Shown in pieces: positions 1 to 8,775 of a DNA stretch of 47,387 nt. The translations under genes were made by a program, and so were the position numbers. This stretch comes from Clostridia bacterium. Lineage in GTDB: Bacteria; Bacillota; Clostridia; Lachnospirales; JAOARL01. Under the pieces are notes generated by a model. It did no database searches. It saw only the letters and a list, made by a program, of their open reading frames with translations, and was not told where the DNA came from. Each line of letters starts with the position of its first letter. Position 1 is the stretch's first letter. The stretch spans positions 1-47,387 of the forward strand of contig JAOARL010000028.1 in the NCBI GenBank assembly GCA_025210555.1, read 5' to 3'.

Positions 1-208
1 AAAAAGGGACGAAAGTTATATTCCGCGGATCCACCCAAGTTCTCTATAAAATAGAGCTCTCATAATCGTAACGTGATCAAACGGGCTGTATTAAAGCCAC
101 TCAAAGGTAGTTTTCAGTAATCTCCATATCAAAGGGCTTTCAGCCGGTGACCCTCATTCTCTTTATACTTCTGATAACGTACTCTGTCCTTGTCATCGTG
201 TTAAATTT
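1..208 (-). promoter_or_regulatory. T-box leader, probably threonine-specific (partial)
   Basis: Read on the minus strand this is a T-box riboswitch. It has a stem I region and a specifier-loop segment reading CTGAAAACTACCTTTGAG, with the likely specifier ACU at 111-109. The T-box core TGGATCCGCGG is at 33-23, and the 5' half of an antiterminator/terminator (CTTTCGTCCC) runs to the window edge. Aligned with the valine T-box in this window (specifier, purine-C-Y, then UUUGAG-like), the triplet is ACU (Thr). The TGGA bulge expects a tRNA with discriminator U; tRNA-Thr of many Firmicutes is, as I recall, U73, whereas the alternative reading CUA (Leu) would need A73. The regulated gene, presumably thrS, lies beyond position 1. 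The core departs from the usual GGTGGNACCGCG by a T at the first A. Confidence 0.85.
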
Positions 209-214
209 GTATAA

Positions 215-243
215 ACTATATCACCATTAATTATTTTTGTCAA
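215..243 (-). promoter_or_regulatory. Sigma-A-type promoter of the left-edge T-box transcript
   Basis: On the minus strand TTGACA (243-238), a 17-base spacer and TATAGT (220-215) form a near-consensus promoter. It starts transcription about 8 bases before the T-box leader. Its -35 element lies inside the last codons of the Nudix gene. Confidence 0.8.
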
Positions 244-673
244 CTTGGTCTTTTAACATTAGAGCTTTTTCATAAGTTCTAATTAGCCAAGCTGGAACGC
301 CAAGATCTATCATATCATTTCTAGATACCCATTTGTAGTAACTATGTTCACGACTTACTAAAACTTTACCAGATTTATATGTACATAAGTAGTTTATTAT
401 AGTTACATGGTGTCTTTCTCTAATAGAATCATAAACACTAAATGGTGTTAAAACATTAACGTTAAGATTTGTTTCTTCCTTTACTTCTCTAAGAAGTCCC
501 TCTAAAACAGTTTCAGAAAACTTAACTGATCCTCCTGGAAGGTCCCAAACAGAACTTTGAGAAGGGTGGGTCTTAGCCATTTCTTCCTTTGATCTGTGTA
601 AAAGAAGCATTTTATTTTCTCTACCAATGATTACAGCTTTTGCAGCAACGGTAAATACATTTCTATAATACAT
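227..673 (-). CDS. Nudix hydrolase
   Basis: A 148-residue single-domain Nudix protein. The Nudix box is intact at about residues 48-70: G48, five residues, E54, seven residues, then R62-E63-V-K-E66-E67-T. This is the metal-binding signature of enzymes that hydrolyse nucleoside diphosphates linked to another group. The substrate cannot be read from sequence; a nucleotide-pool cleaning or NADH/ADP-ribose-type role is possible. It is the last gene of a minus-strand run with hslO (17 bases away) and a methyltransferase. The ATG follows an AAGAGGT ribosome site. The promoter of the next minus-strand transcript overlaps its 3' end. Confidence 0.88.
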   Translation of the reverse strand: MYYRNVFTVAAKAVIIGRENKMLLLHRSKEEMAKTHPSQSSVWDLPGGSVKFSETVLEGLLREVKEETNLNVNVLTPFSVYDSIRERHHVTIINYLCTYKSGKVLVSREHSYYKWVSRNDMIDLGVPAWLIRTYEKALMLKDQVDKNN

Positions 674-690
674 AAAAGTACCTCTTTCTT

Positions 691-1566
691 TTATAAGTTA
701 TCTATTATATTTTGGATTTCTTCTCCTGAGAAATCATAAGAAGTATTACAGAAATGACAATTTAAGCTTGTTTTTCCATCTTCTTCTAAAATCTTAGTAA
801 GTTCATCTTTTCCTATACTAATTAAAGCTTTTTCAACTCTTGTTTTATCACAATTACAGCTGAAGTTTGGTTCTAGTTTATCATAAATTTTGTAATCTAT
901 ATTATTAAGTAAAATTTCTAAAATATCTTCAGGTGTCTTTCCTTCTTCAAGCATTGTAGTAACTGAAGCCATACTTGATAGGTTAGCTTCAAGTTTTTCA
1001 ATGTATTCTTCTTTTGCGCCAGGTAATAACTGAACTATAAATCCACCAGACTGTTTGATAGATAAATCGGTATCAACTAAAACTCCAAGTGCAACAGCAG
1101 AAGGTACTTGTTCAGATGCAGTGTAGTAATAAGCTATGTCTTCAGCAATTTCACCAGAAACAAGGTGAGTTTGCCCTACATAAGGTTGTTTAAGTCCTAT
1201 ATCCTTTATCATTGTAAGCATTCCGGCTCCAAATCCGTTAGCAACATCTAACTTTCCAAGGTTATTAAGAGGTAACTCAACACCAGGGTTAAATACATAG
1301 CCTTTAACATTAGCTTTTTGATCGGCTGTTACAACTACACCTCCAGTTGGTCCTGAACCTTTTATTGAAAGTGTTACTAAATCATGTTCATTTTTTAAAG
1401 TTTGGCTTATCATTGCAGTAGCAGTAAGCGTTCTTCCTAAAGTAGCTGATGCTAAAGCAGATGTGTTGTGTATCTCATGAGCTTTTTGAACTAATTCTTT
1501 TGTTGTTGCTATGAAGGCAATTATACTTCCTTCACCAGCAGATACACGTAATATGTAATCTTTCAT
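691..1566 (-). CDS. hslO: Hsp33 redox-regulated chaperone
   Basis: A 291-residue protein, the normal length for Hsp33, a cytosolic holdase chaperone activated by oxidation. The zinc-binding redox switch is complete: C237-N-C239 and C270-H-F-C273. The N-terminal domain (MKDYILRVSAGEGSI) and the GGFIVQLLPGA segment near residue 175 are typical of the family. It sits between the methyltransferase (three bases upstream) and the Nudix hydrolase, almost certainly in one transcript from the promoter at 2334-2362. Confidence 0.97.
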   Translation of the reverse strand: MKDYILRVSAGEGSIIAFIATTKELVQKAHEIHNTSALASATLGRTLTATAMISQTLKNEHDLVTLSIKGSGPTGGVVVTADQKANVKGYVFNPGVELPLNNLGKLDVANGFGAGMLTMIKDIGLKQPYVGQTHLVSGEIAEDIAYYYTASEQVPSAVALGVLVDTDLSIKQSGGFIVQLLPGAKEEYIEKLEANLSSMASVTTMLEEGKTPEDILEILLNNIDYKIYDKLEPNFSCNCDKTRVEKALISIGKDELTKILEEDGKTSLNCHFCNTSYDFSGEEIQNIIDNL

Positions 1567-1569
1567 TAA

Positions 1570-2301
1570 TTATTTCTCCTTCCTAAGTATGTAAAAAATT
1601 CTTTCGCTCTCATCTTTTGGAGCATTGAAAGTTGTATCGTCATATATGTTTTGTATTTTAAGTGGTGTATTAGATATTGCTAGGTTAATATCTTCTAAAG
1701 AATACGCACGTTCATAGTGAGTTTCAGTATATTTCTTGTAAAGATCATTATCTGCTTTCACAAAAAACTCAACATAATATTCGTTTATACGTTCTTCATC
1801 GTCGTAGAAGTTTTCCCATATATAACTAGCATCATCCTCAGAATATGCAAATGTATTATCTGCATATATATTTTTAAACTTATGTTCTGTATTAAGATCA
1901 AATATTAAAATTCCATTTTTATTCAAATGACTCGAAATTTTTTCGAACGCTAAATGAAGATCATATTCATCAGTAATGTAATTAAGTGTGTCACAAACAC
2001 AAATAATTACATCGAATGATTTATCAATATCTAGGTTAATTATGTTCTGATTAATAAAAATAGTATCAGGACATTTTTCTTTTGCTATCGTTAGCATATC
2101 TTCCGAAAGATCTACGCCTATAACGCCTATGCCTTTTGAAACAAGTCTTGAAGTAATATTTCCGCTTCCTGCGCCTAGGTCTAAAATCTCATTAGTCTTA
2201 ATGTTTTCTTTTTTAATAATTTCTAAAATATAATTTGTCCATTCATCATAAGGAGCATTGCTCATAAACTTATCATAAACGGCTGCAAAATTTTCATACA
2301 T
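1570..2301 (-). CDS. Class I SAM-dependent methyltransferase
   Basis: A 243-residue Rossmann-fold methyltransferase. Motif I is LDLGAGSGN at residues 40-48, followed by an acidic strand end (GVDLSEDML) and a motif-IV-like segment with CVCDTLNYI. The architecture matches small cytosolic methyltransferases often found next to ribosome-silencing-factor or hslO genes in Firmicutes; the substrate is unknown. It is the first gene of the minus-strand operon methyltransferase-hslO-Nudix. Confidence 0.88.
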   Translation of the reverse strand: MYENFAAVYDKFMSNAPYDEWTNYILEIIKKENIKTNEILDLGAGSGNITSRLVSKGIGVIGVDLSEDMLTIAKEKCPDTIFINQNIINLDIDKSFDVIICVCDTLNYITDEYDLHLAFEKISSHLNKNGILIFDLNTEHKFKNIYADNTFAYSEDDASYIWENFYDDEERINEYYVEFFVKADNDLYKKYTETHYERAYSLEDINLAISNTPLKIQNIYDDTTFNAPKDESERIFYILRKEK

Positions 2302-2333
2302 ACAATCACTCTCACATATAAATTCAATAGTAT

Positions 2334-2362
2334 ATTATACTCTAAAATTAGCTATTTCTCAA
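2334..2362 (-). promoter_or_regulatory. Promoter of the methyltransferase-hslO-Nudix operon
   Basis: On the minus strand TTGAGA (2362-2357), 17 bases, TATAAT (2339-2334). This gives a leader of about 25 bases to the ATG at 2301. It is back to back with the uvrC promoter region. Confidence 0.7.
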
Positions 2363-2392
2363 GTCGATGAACTTTTTTATAATGATAAAAGG

Positions 2393-2401
2393 TGATATAA
2401 T
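2393..2401 (+). promoter_or_regulatory. Extended -10 promoter of uvrC
   Basis: TGATATAAT is a perfect extended -10 element (TG-n-TATAAT) placed 17 bases before the chosen uvrC ATG. No good -35 is visible, as is common for extended -10 promoters. A second TATAAT at 2378-2383 is an alternative. Confidence 0.45.
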
Positions 2402-2417
2402 AAATTTGGTGATATTA

Positions 2418-4193
2418 ATGTTTGATATAAAAGAAAATTTAAAAAAGTTACCGCTTAAGCCCGGAGTCTATTTAATGAAAAATACAGATGGACATATTAT
2501 ATATGTTGGTAAGGCTAAAAAGCTTAAAAATAGAGTAAGTAGTTATTTTATAAATAAGGCAGGACATAATCTAAAAACTAAAGTCCTTGTTGAAAATATA
2601 TATAGCTTTGATTTTATTGTTACGAATACTGAAGCAGAAGCTTTAATTCTTGAAAATAACCTAATTAAGAAGTATATGCCAAAGTACAATATACTTCTGA
2701 AGGATGATAAAACATATCCTTTTTTAAAGGTTACAGTGTCAGAAGATTTTCCGAGAATTATTAAAGTTAGGAAAGTTAAAAAGGATAAAGATAAATACTT
2801 CGGACCTTATGTTAGTGGTTATGAGCTTAGTAACATAATGAAAATTATTTATAGCATATGGAACGTAAGAACATGCAATAGGAATTTACCCAAAGACATA
2901 GGTAAAGCAAGACCGTGTCTTAATTATCACATAAAAAAATGTGATGCTCCTTGTGATGGCAAAATAAGTTCTGAAGACTATAAAAAAATAATCGATGAAG
3001 TTATTACATTTTTAGGTGGAAATAAAAAAGACATTATAAGTAAGCTTACTGAGAAAATGGCGTATTTTTCAGAAAAACTTGATTATGAAAGAGCTATGGA
3101 AATTAGAGATAACATAATAACTCTAAAAGGTGAAAATACAGACCAAGCTATCGAAAATGTAAACATGGAAAGCAAGGATATTGTGGGTATTTATGGAAAT
3201 GTTGTTAATATATTCTTTGTTAGAAATGGGAAAATGGTAGGCAAGGATGAGTTTGTTCTTGAAAATGAAAATGGAGAACCTGAAAATACAGTTCTTAACC
3301 AGTTTATAAAGATGTTTTATATTGGAGCTTTGGATATTCCAAAGACAGTTGTTGTGTCTGAAGAAATAGAAGATTTAGATGTAATTATGGATATATTAAA
3401 AGAGGAAACCGGTAAAAAAATAGTTATTAAAAAACCTGAAAGAGGGGAAAAACTTAATTTTGTTAACCTAGCAGTTGAGAACTCTAAGATTAAATATGAA
3501 AATATACATTCAAAAATAGATAAGATAAATAGAAATATGAGTGAACTTGAAAGTATATTTGAAACTAAAATTTCTAGGATTGAGTCTTATGATATATCTA
3601 ATACAAGTGGAGTAGAAACAGTTGGATCTATGATTGTTTATGAAGATGGAAAACCAAGTAGAAAAAATTATAGAAAATATAAGATTAAAACTGTAGTAGG
3701 TCAAAATGATTATGCAAGTATGGAGGAAGTTGTAAGTAGAAGATTTAAAAATGAAGAGTTAGAACTACCAGAGCTTATATTAGTAGATGGTGGAAAAGGG
3801 CAGATTAACATAGTTAAAAAAGTTATAGATGAGCTTAATGTTAAGAGTGTAATAGTAGCAGGTATGGTTAAAGATGATAAGCATAGAACTAGAGGCTTGC
3901 TTTTTAATGATAAAGAGATTAATATCAGTAGAGAACTTTTAAGGTTTTTAACAGAAATTCAAGATGAGGTTCATAGATTTGCTATTGATTATCATAGAAG
4001 CAGAATGATAAAAAGTCAAAAGAAATCTGAACTTGATAAAATAAAGGGTGTTGGTGAAAAAACAAAATTTAAGTTAGTTAAACACTTCAAGAGTTTGAAG
4101 AATATTAAAAATGTAGGAATTGATGATTTAGAGGCGGTTGTAAATAAAGATGTAGCTAAAAATATTTATGATTACTTTAATAAAGGGGAGTAG
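2418..4193 (+). CDS. uvrC: Excinuclease ABC subunit C
   Basis: 591 residues from the chosen start, the usual UvrC length. UvrC makes both incisions in nucleotide excision repair with UvrB. In order it has: a GIY-YIG nuclease domain at the N-terminus (PGVYLM...IIYVGKAKKLKNR), the cysteine cluster CLNYHIKKCDAPCDG, a UVR motif (KLDYERAMEIRD), the RNase H-like 3'-5' nuclease domain (SYDISNTSG, LILVDGGKGQ, HRFAIDYHR) and a C-terminal helix-hairpin-helix (IKGVGEKTKFKLVKHF). The reading frame is open from 2367, but I chose ATG 2418 because it has a GGTGAT ribosome site and places MFDIKENLKKLP at the normal UvrC N-terminus. The next gene begins one base after the stop. Confidence 0.97.
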   Translation: MFDIKENLKKLPLKPGVYLMKNTDGHIIYVGKAKKLKNRVSSYFINKAGHNLKTKVLVENIYSFDFIVTNTEAEALILENNLIKKYMPKYNILLKDDKTYPFLKVTVSEDFPRIIKVRKVKKDKDKYFGPYVSGYELSNIMKIIYSIWNVRTCNRNLPKDIGKARPCLNYHIKKCDAPCDGKISSEDYKKIIDEVITFLGGNKKDIISKLTEKMAYFSEKLDYERAMEIRDNIITLKGENTDQAIENVNMESKDIVGIYGNVVNIFFVRNGKMVGKDEFVLENENGEPENTVLNQFIKMFYIGALDIPKTVVVSEEIEDLDVIMDILKEETGKKIVIKKPERGEKLNFVNLAVENSKIKYENIHSKIDKINRNMSELESIFETKISRIESYDISNTSGVETVGSMIVYEDGKPSRKNYRKYKIKTVVGQNDYASMEEVVSRRFKNEELELPELILVDGGKGQINIVKKVIDELNVKSVIVAGMVKDDKHRTRGLLFNDKEINISRELLRFLTEIQDEVHRFAIDYHRSRMIKSQKKSELDKIKGVGEKTKFKLVKHFKSLKNIKNVGIDDLEAVVNKDVAKNIYDYFNKGE

Positions 4194-4194
4194 A

Positions 4195-5865
4195 ATGAAA
4201 AAGATTTTGATAGGACTAGTAGTAATAATATTAATTCACAATATATATTACTTTATGCCAAATATATTTTATAAAGATAAATATGAGGTATATGAAGCGT
4301 TAAGTGAAGGACAAGTAGGTATTGTTTATGGGAATGAATATATAAAGTATGAAGGTAATGTAGAGATAGATGAAGATAGAATATATGTACCAGTAGATGT
4401 AGTGAAAGGAAATATTGATAAGTATATATTTTGGGATGAAGAAGAAAATAAGTTAATAATAACTACAGAAGATAAATATATAAAGATGAATTCTGAAGAA
4501 CTTACATCATATATTAATAATGAGGTAGTAGATTTTAATGTTCCAGTTAAAAAAGTTGATGGTAAGCCATATTTAAATATAAATGATTTTGCAGAACTTT
4601 ATAATATAAACGTATATTATAATAGTAAAGAAAATATACTTGTTATAGATAAGTTAGAAAATAATTATTATGAAAGTAAGATAACTAAAAACACAGTTGT
4701 TAGAGATTATTATGATAGAAAAGGTTTTGTTATATCAAAAGCTTTAGAAGGGCAAGATATAAGAGTGTATAAAGAATCTAATAATTATTATTTTATAAGA
4801 ACTGAAGATGGACTTTTAGGTTTTGTAGCTAAAAATAAAATTAGCAAACCTATTTTGATAGAAGGTATAAAAGATGAAGCGTATCATAAAGAAAATAAAA
4901 TTGATGAAGGTAACATAACGGTTGTGTGGCATCAAATTAATAGAACAAGAGATAATAAAAACAAAATACCTAAAATAGAAGGTTTAGATGTAATATCACC
5001 GACATGGTTTTATGTTGAAAATACAAAAGGGGATATAAGAAGTAAGGCAGATCTTGGTTATGTAAAAGATGCACATAGAAAAGGATACAAGGTGTGGGGG
5101 CTTATAACGGATTCTTTTAATAGAAAAATGATAGGTGAGGTATTAAAGAGTAGTGAAAAGAGAGAGAAGCTTATTAAGCAGCTATTAGTATTTTCAAAAC
5201 TATATGATTTAGATGGTATTAATATAGATTTTGAAGCAATTGGAAAAGATACAGGGGAATATTATCTTCAATTTATAAGAGAGTTAGCACCATTTATGAA
5301 ATCAGCTAATTTAACACTCTCAGTAGACATGTATGTTCCGTCTGCTAGTACTAAACACTATATGAGAGAAGATGTTTCAAAAGTAGCAGATTATATAATG
5401 GTAATGGCTTATGATGAACATTGGAGAACTGCGCCTAAAAGTGGTTCTATTGCTTCGCTTCCTTGGGTAATAAGAGGGATAGAAAGAACTCTTGATGAAG
5501 TTGATTCTAGTAAAGTGATTTTGGGAGTGCCTTTCTATACAAGACATTGGCAGGAAAAAGATGGAAAAATTGTAGAAAATCCTGCATATTCTATGGGTAG
5601 AATAGAAAGTATTGTAAAAAACAGTGGAGCAACTCCAGTTTGGAATAGTATTTTAGGTCAAAATTATGTTGAATATAATAAAAATGGAATTACTAATAAG
5701 ATTTGGATAGAAGATAGAAGATCGATGGAACTTAAATTAGACTTAGTGAAGAAGTATAATTTAAAAGGAGTAGCTGCTTGGAAGTATGGGCTTGAAAAAG
5801 ATGAAATATGGGTAGCTATTAATGAAAAGATTAAGAAAGAAGCAGAATATATAAGTAAAGAATGA
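4195..5865 (+). CDS. Membrane-anchored GH18 family protein (YaaH/SleL-like)
   Basis: 556 residues. An N-terminal hydrophobic segment (residues 2-20) acts as signal peptide or anchor. Residues about 30-160 resemble two copies of the copper-amine-oxidase-like N-terminal domain (YVPVDVVKGNIDKYIFWDE, YLNINDFAELYNI). An SH3b-like stretch (about 170-225) precedes a glycoside hydrolase 18 barrel. The GH18 catalytic signature is intact: DGINIDFE, with E347 as predicted acid. The barrel also contains VMAYDEH and ends with GVAAWKYGLE. Related enzymes cleave peptidoglycan or spore cortex; the exact substrate here is unknown. I chose ATG 4195 rather than 4168 because GGGGAG sits 5 bases before it and the longer version has no ribosome site. 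Confidence 0.88.
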   Translation: MKKILIGLVVIILIHNIYYFMPNIFYKDKYEVYEALSEGQVGIVYGNEYIKYEGNVEIDEDRIYVPVDVVKGNIDKYIFWDEEENKLIITTEDKYIKMNSEELTSYINNEVVDFNVPVKKVDGKPYLNINDFAELYNINVYYNSKENILVIDKLENNYYESKITKNTVVRDYYDRKGFVISKALEGQDIRVYKESNNYYFIRTEDGLLGFVAKNKISKPILIEGIKDEAYHKENKIDEGNITVVWHQINRTRDNKNKIPKIEGLDVISPTWFYVENTKGDIRSKADLGYVKDAHRKGYKVWGLITDSFNRKMIGEVLKSSEKREKLIKQLLVFSKLYDLDGINIDFEAIGKDTGEYYLQFIRELAPFMKSANLTLSVDMYVPSASTKHYMREDVSKVADYIMVMAYDEHWRTAPKSGSIASLPWVIRGIERTLDEVDSSKVILGVPFYTRHWQEKDGKIVENPAYSMGRIESIVKNSGATPVWNSILGQNYVEYNKNGITNKIWIEDRRSMELKLDLVKKYNLKGVAAWKYGLEKDEIWVAINEKIKKEAEYISKE

Positions 5866-5899
5866 TTTGGTTATATATTATTTAAAAATAAGCGATTTA

Positions 5900-5931
5900 T
5901 GGTATAATAAACAGGGAGAAAATCTCTGTTT
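5900..5931 (+). promoter_or_regulatory. radA extended -10 promoter followed by a hairpin
   Basis: TGGTATAAT at 5900-5908 is an extended -10 element. Immediately after it lies an inverted repeat AAACAGGGAG/ATCTCTGTTT (5909-5931) followed by TATTTTATTTT. The hairpin could terminate the upstream GH18 transcript. It also covers the predicted transcription start of radA, so some of it may be in the radA leader. Confidence 0.5.
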
Positions 5932-5958
5932 ATTTTATTTTGAAAGGTAGGACGAAAA

Positions 5959-7308
5959 ATGGCAAAAAAGAAAAATGTATTTGTATGTATGGAATGTGGT
6001 TATGAGTCAAATAAATGGCTTGGTAAGTGTCCTGCTTGTAATGAATGGAATACTTTTAGTGAGGAAGTTTTATATAAAGATAAAGGTGGCTCAGCAAGAG
6101 CAGTAGTAAAGACACCTAAAAAGTTAGAAGAAATAACGTTAGATAATTATGATAGAATTAAAACTGATAATGAAGAATTAGATAGAGTTTTGGGTGGTGG
6201 AGTTGTAAAAGGGTCGTTAGTTCTTATTGGTGGAGATCCAGGAATTGGTAAATCAACACTTCTATTACAAATAACAGAAGCTATTGGGAAAAAAGATTTA
6301 AATATACTCTATGTTTCTGGAGAAGAATCAGAAAGTCAAATAAAGCTTAGGGCTGATAGATTAGCAATAACGACTGATAAGTTAAGTATAATAACAGAAA
6401 CAAATCTTGAGATTGCAGCAGAAGTAATAAAGAAGAGTATGCCAGATTTTGTTGTTATTGATTCAATACAAACCCTTTATAGTGAAAATGTAACATCTGC
6501 ACCAGGAAGTGTTAGTCAAGTTAGAGAAGCAACAGCTACGTTTTTAAGATTATCAAAAGAATATGGTATTCCTATTGTAATAGTAGGACATGTTACGAAA
6601 GAGGGAGCTATTGCAGGGCCAAGAGTTCTTGAGCATATGGTAGATGTTGTTCTATACTTTGAAGGGGATAGACACGGTAGTTACAGAGTTTTAAGAACTG
6701 TTAAAAATAGATTTGGTTCAACTAATGAAATTGGTGTTTTTGAAATGAAGGATAAAGGGTTAGTTGAAATATCGAATCCATCAGAGGTAATGCTTTCAAG
6801 CAGGAATGAGAGTGTTATAGGTTCAGCTATAACGTGCCTTATTGAAGGTACAAGACCACTTCTTGTTGAAACGCAAGCATTAGTTACTAGTACAAACTTT
6901 GGTATGCCAAGAAGAATGGCTACAGGAATAGATTACAACAAGGTAATACTTTTAATGGCAGTACTTGAAAAGAAACTTGGTATGCAATTAGGTGGATATG
7001 ATGCATATGTAAATCTTACGGGTGGAATAAAAATATCAGAGCCCGCAATTGATTTGGCAATAGTTGCAGCAATAATATCAAGTTATAAAAATAAGCCTAT
7101 TGCAGATAAAACTGTATTTATAGGAGAAGTTGGTCTTACAGGAGAAGTGAGACATATAAATTTAATTGAGAAAAGAATAAATGAAGCATATAAGTTAGGA
7201 TTTAAAAGATGTATAGTTCCTAAGGTAAGTTGTAAGGATCTTAAGAGTAAAGACATTGAAGTAATTCCAGTTAAAAATGTTTCAGAGATGATAAATATGA
7301 TTTTTTAG
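5959..7308 (+). CDS. radA: DNA repair protein RadA
   Basis: 449 residues, normal RadA/Sms length. RadA is a RecA-like ATPase and branch-migration helicase in homologous recombination. It has an N-terminal zinc finger with C10, C13, C24 and C27, Walker A GDPGIGKST, the RadA-specific VKNRFGS motif, and a C-terminal Lon-protease-like domain (GGIKISEPAIDLAIVAAIISS, GEVGLTGEVR). AAAGG precedes the ATG. The rnz gene follows after 15 bases, so the two are likely co-transcribed. Confidence 0.97.
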   Translation: MAKKKNVFVCMECGYESNKWLGKCPACNEWNTFSEEVLYKDKGGSARAVVKTPKKLEEITLDNYDRIKTDNEELDRVLGGGVVKGSLVLIGGDPGIGKSTLLLQITEAIGKKDLNILYVSGEESESQIKLRADRLAITTDKLSIITETNLEIAAEVIKKSMPDFVVIDSIQTLYSENVTSAPGSVSQVREATATFLRLSKEYGIPIVIVGHVTKEGAIAGPRVLEHMVDVVLYFEGDRHGSYRVLRTVKNRFGSTNEIGVFEMKDKGLVEISNPSEVMLSSRNESVIGSAITCLIEGTRPLLVETQALVTSTNFGMPRRMATGIDYNKVILLMAVLEKKLGMQLGGYDAYVNLTGGIKISEPAIDLAIVAAIISSYKNKPIADKTVFIGEVGLTGEVRHINLIEKRINEAYKLGFKRCIVPKVSCKDLKSKDIEVIPVKNVSEMINMIF

Positions 7309-7323
7309 AAAAGAGGAAATAAA

Positions 7324-8232
7324 ATGTTAGATGTATGTTTACTAGGAACAGGAGGTATGATGCCGCTACCAAATAGGTGGTTAACTTCTTGTCTTCTTAG
7401 ATATAAAGGAAGTATGATTTTAATAGATTGTGGAGAAGGAACGCAAATTCCATATAAAGCAAAGGGATGGGGGTTTAAAAACTTAGACATTATATGTTTT
7501 ACCCATTATCATGCGGACCATATAGCTGGTCTTCCAGGGATGCTTTTGACTTTAGGAAACTCTGAGAGAACAGAGCCTATAACATTAATAGGTCCTAAAG
7601 GGTTGAAAGATACAGTAGAAGCATTAAGGGTTATCGCTAGAGAACTTCCTTTTGAGATAGAATATATTGAGTTTTCAAATGAAGAAGAGGTAAGAATAGA
7701 GTTTGATGAATTTGATATAAGAGCGCTAAAGGTTGACCATAGAATAGATTGTTATGGATATTCAGTAGAATATAAAAGAGATAGAAAGTTTGATATCCAA
7801 AAAGCAGAGAAGTTAAATATTCCTAGAAATTTATATAGTAGCCTTCAAAAAGAAGAAATTGTAGAATTTGAAGGGAAAACATATACTCCAGATATGGTTT
7901 TAGGCGATACTAGAAAAGGTTTTAAAGTTAGTTATATAACAGATACAAGACCAACTAAAGCAATGGAGAAATTTGTAGAAAAATCAGATCTTTTTATAGC
8001 AGAAGGAATGTATTTTGAAGAAGAAAAATATGATAGAGCTAAAAAGACTAAGCATATGATGATGAGTGAAGCTGCTAAGTTAGCTCAAATATCAGAAGTT
8101 AAAGAGCTTTGGTTAACTCATTTTAGTCCTGCGGTAGCAAAACCGATAGTGCATAGGGATGATGTTAGAAGGATATTTAGAAATACTTATATGGGGAAAG
8201 ATGGAATAGAAAAAACATTTAAATATGAATAA
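7324..8232 (+). CDS. rnz: Ribonuclease Z
   Basis: 302 residues with the metallo-beta-lactamase signature HYHADH (H61, H63, D65, H66), further histidines in KVDHRIDCYGY, and TDTRP and HMMMSEAA segments found in tRNase Z. It cleaves the 3' trailer of tRNA precursors. GAGGAAATAAA precedes the ATG. It lies in a tight run between radA and a small gene nine bases downstream. Confidence 0.93.
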   Translation: MLDVCLLGTGGMMPLPNRWLTSCLLRYKGSMILIDCGEGTQIPYKAKGWGFKNLDIICFTHYHADHIAGLPGMLLTLGNSERTEPITLIGPKGLKDTVEALRVIARELPFEIEYIEFSNEEEVRIEFDEFDIRALKVDHRIDCYGYSVEYKRDRKFDIQKAEKLNIPRNLYSSLQKEEIVEFEGKTYTPDMVLGDTRKGFKVSYITDTRPTKAMEKFVEKSDLFIAEGMYFEEEKYDRAKKTKHMMMSEAAKLAQISEVKELWLTHFSPAVAKPIVHRDDVRRIFRNTYMGKDGIEKTFKYE

Positions 8233-8241
8233 GGTGATTTT

Positions 8242-8775
8242 ATGAAAGCGTTGAAAGTATTTTTTATAACAATAATGATAGGGTATATAGCATGGAATGT
8301 TTACCAGGGATATACAGGAGATAAAGAAAGTGAATACAATATTTTAGTAACCGAATGTAAGATGGAAAAATATCCGGTTGATATACTTGGAGTCATTGAC
8401 AGGTTTAATAGACTGAAACTTTATATGTATAGTGAAGAATCTACAATTAGCGAGATAAGAGAGCTTGCAAATTGGCAGAAAAAGATGTATCATAGTGAAT
8501 TACTAGAAAAAAATAAAAATTATAATGAAATTATTAAAAATATTGTAAAAGAGAAAAAGAATCTTATAGATAAAAATATAAAATTATTAAAAATAGAAGT
8601 TGTGAACGGGAGCTTAGAATATGATCCTAATAATCCGAATGTTGGATATATTAAAGTTAAGGAACAGACTAGCAAAGAATTTGAAAATATAATTTTATAT
8701 GTAATGGTTAAAGAAAATGATAAATGGAAAATAATAGGATTTAAAAATGAAAGGAAGATAGAGAGTGGAAGCTAA
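8242..8775 (+). CDS. Hypothetical membrane-anchored protein
   Basis: 177 residues. One hydrophobic segment at residues 5-20 is followed by a charged extracytoplasmic or cytoplasmic domain with an alpha/beta look ([32 protein letters not shown]), which resembles the curved-sheet folds of DUF4829/NTF2-like proteins. I do not recognise the family with confidence. The ribosome site is AAGGTG. Its 3' end overlaps the tsaD start by 11 bases, so translation is probably coupled to tsaD. Confidence 0.75.
   Translation: MKALKVFFITIMIGYIAWNVYQGYTGDKESEYNILVTECKMEKYPVDILGVIDRFNRLKLYMYSEESTISEIRELANWQKKMYHSELLEKNKNYNEIIKNIVKEKKNLIDKNIKLLKIEVVNGSLEYDPNNPNVGYIKVKEQTSKEFENIILYVMVKENDKWKIIGFKNERKIESGS

Noticed and set aside
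1717-1908. A hydrophobic 63-residue plus-strand frame opposite the methyltransferase
   Set aside because: Antisense reading of an A/T-rich gene; no ribosome site or promoter.
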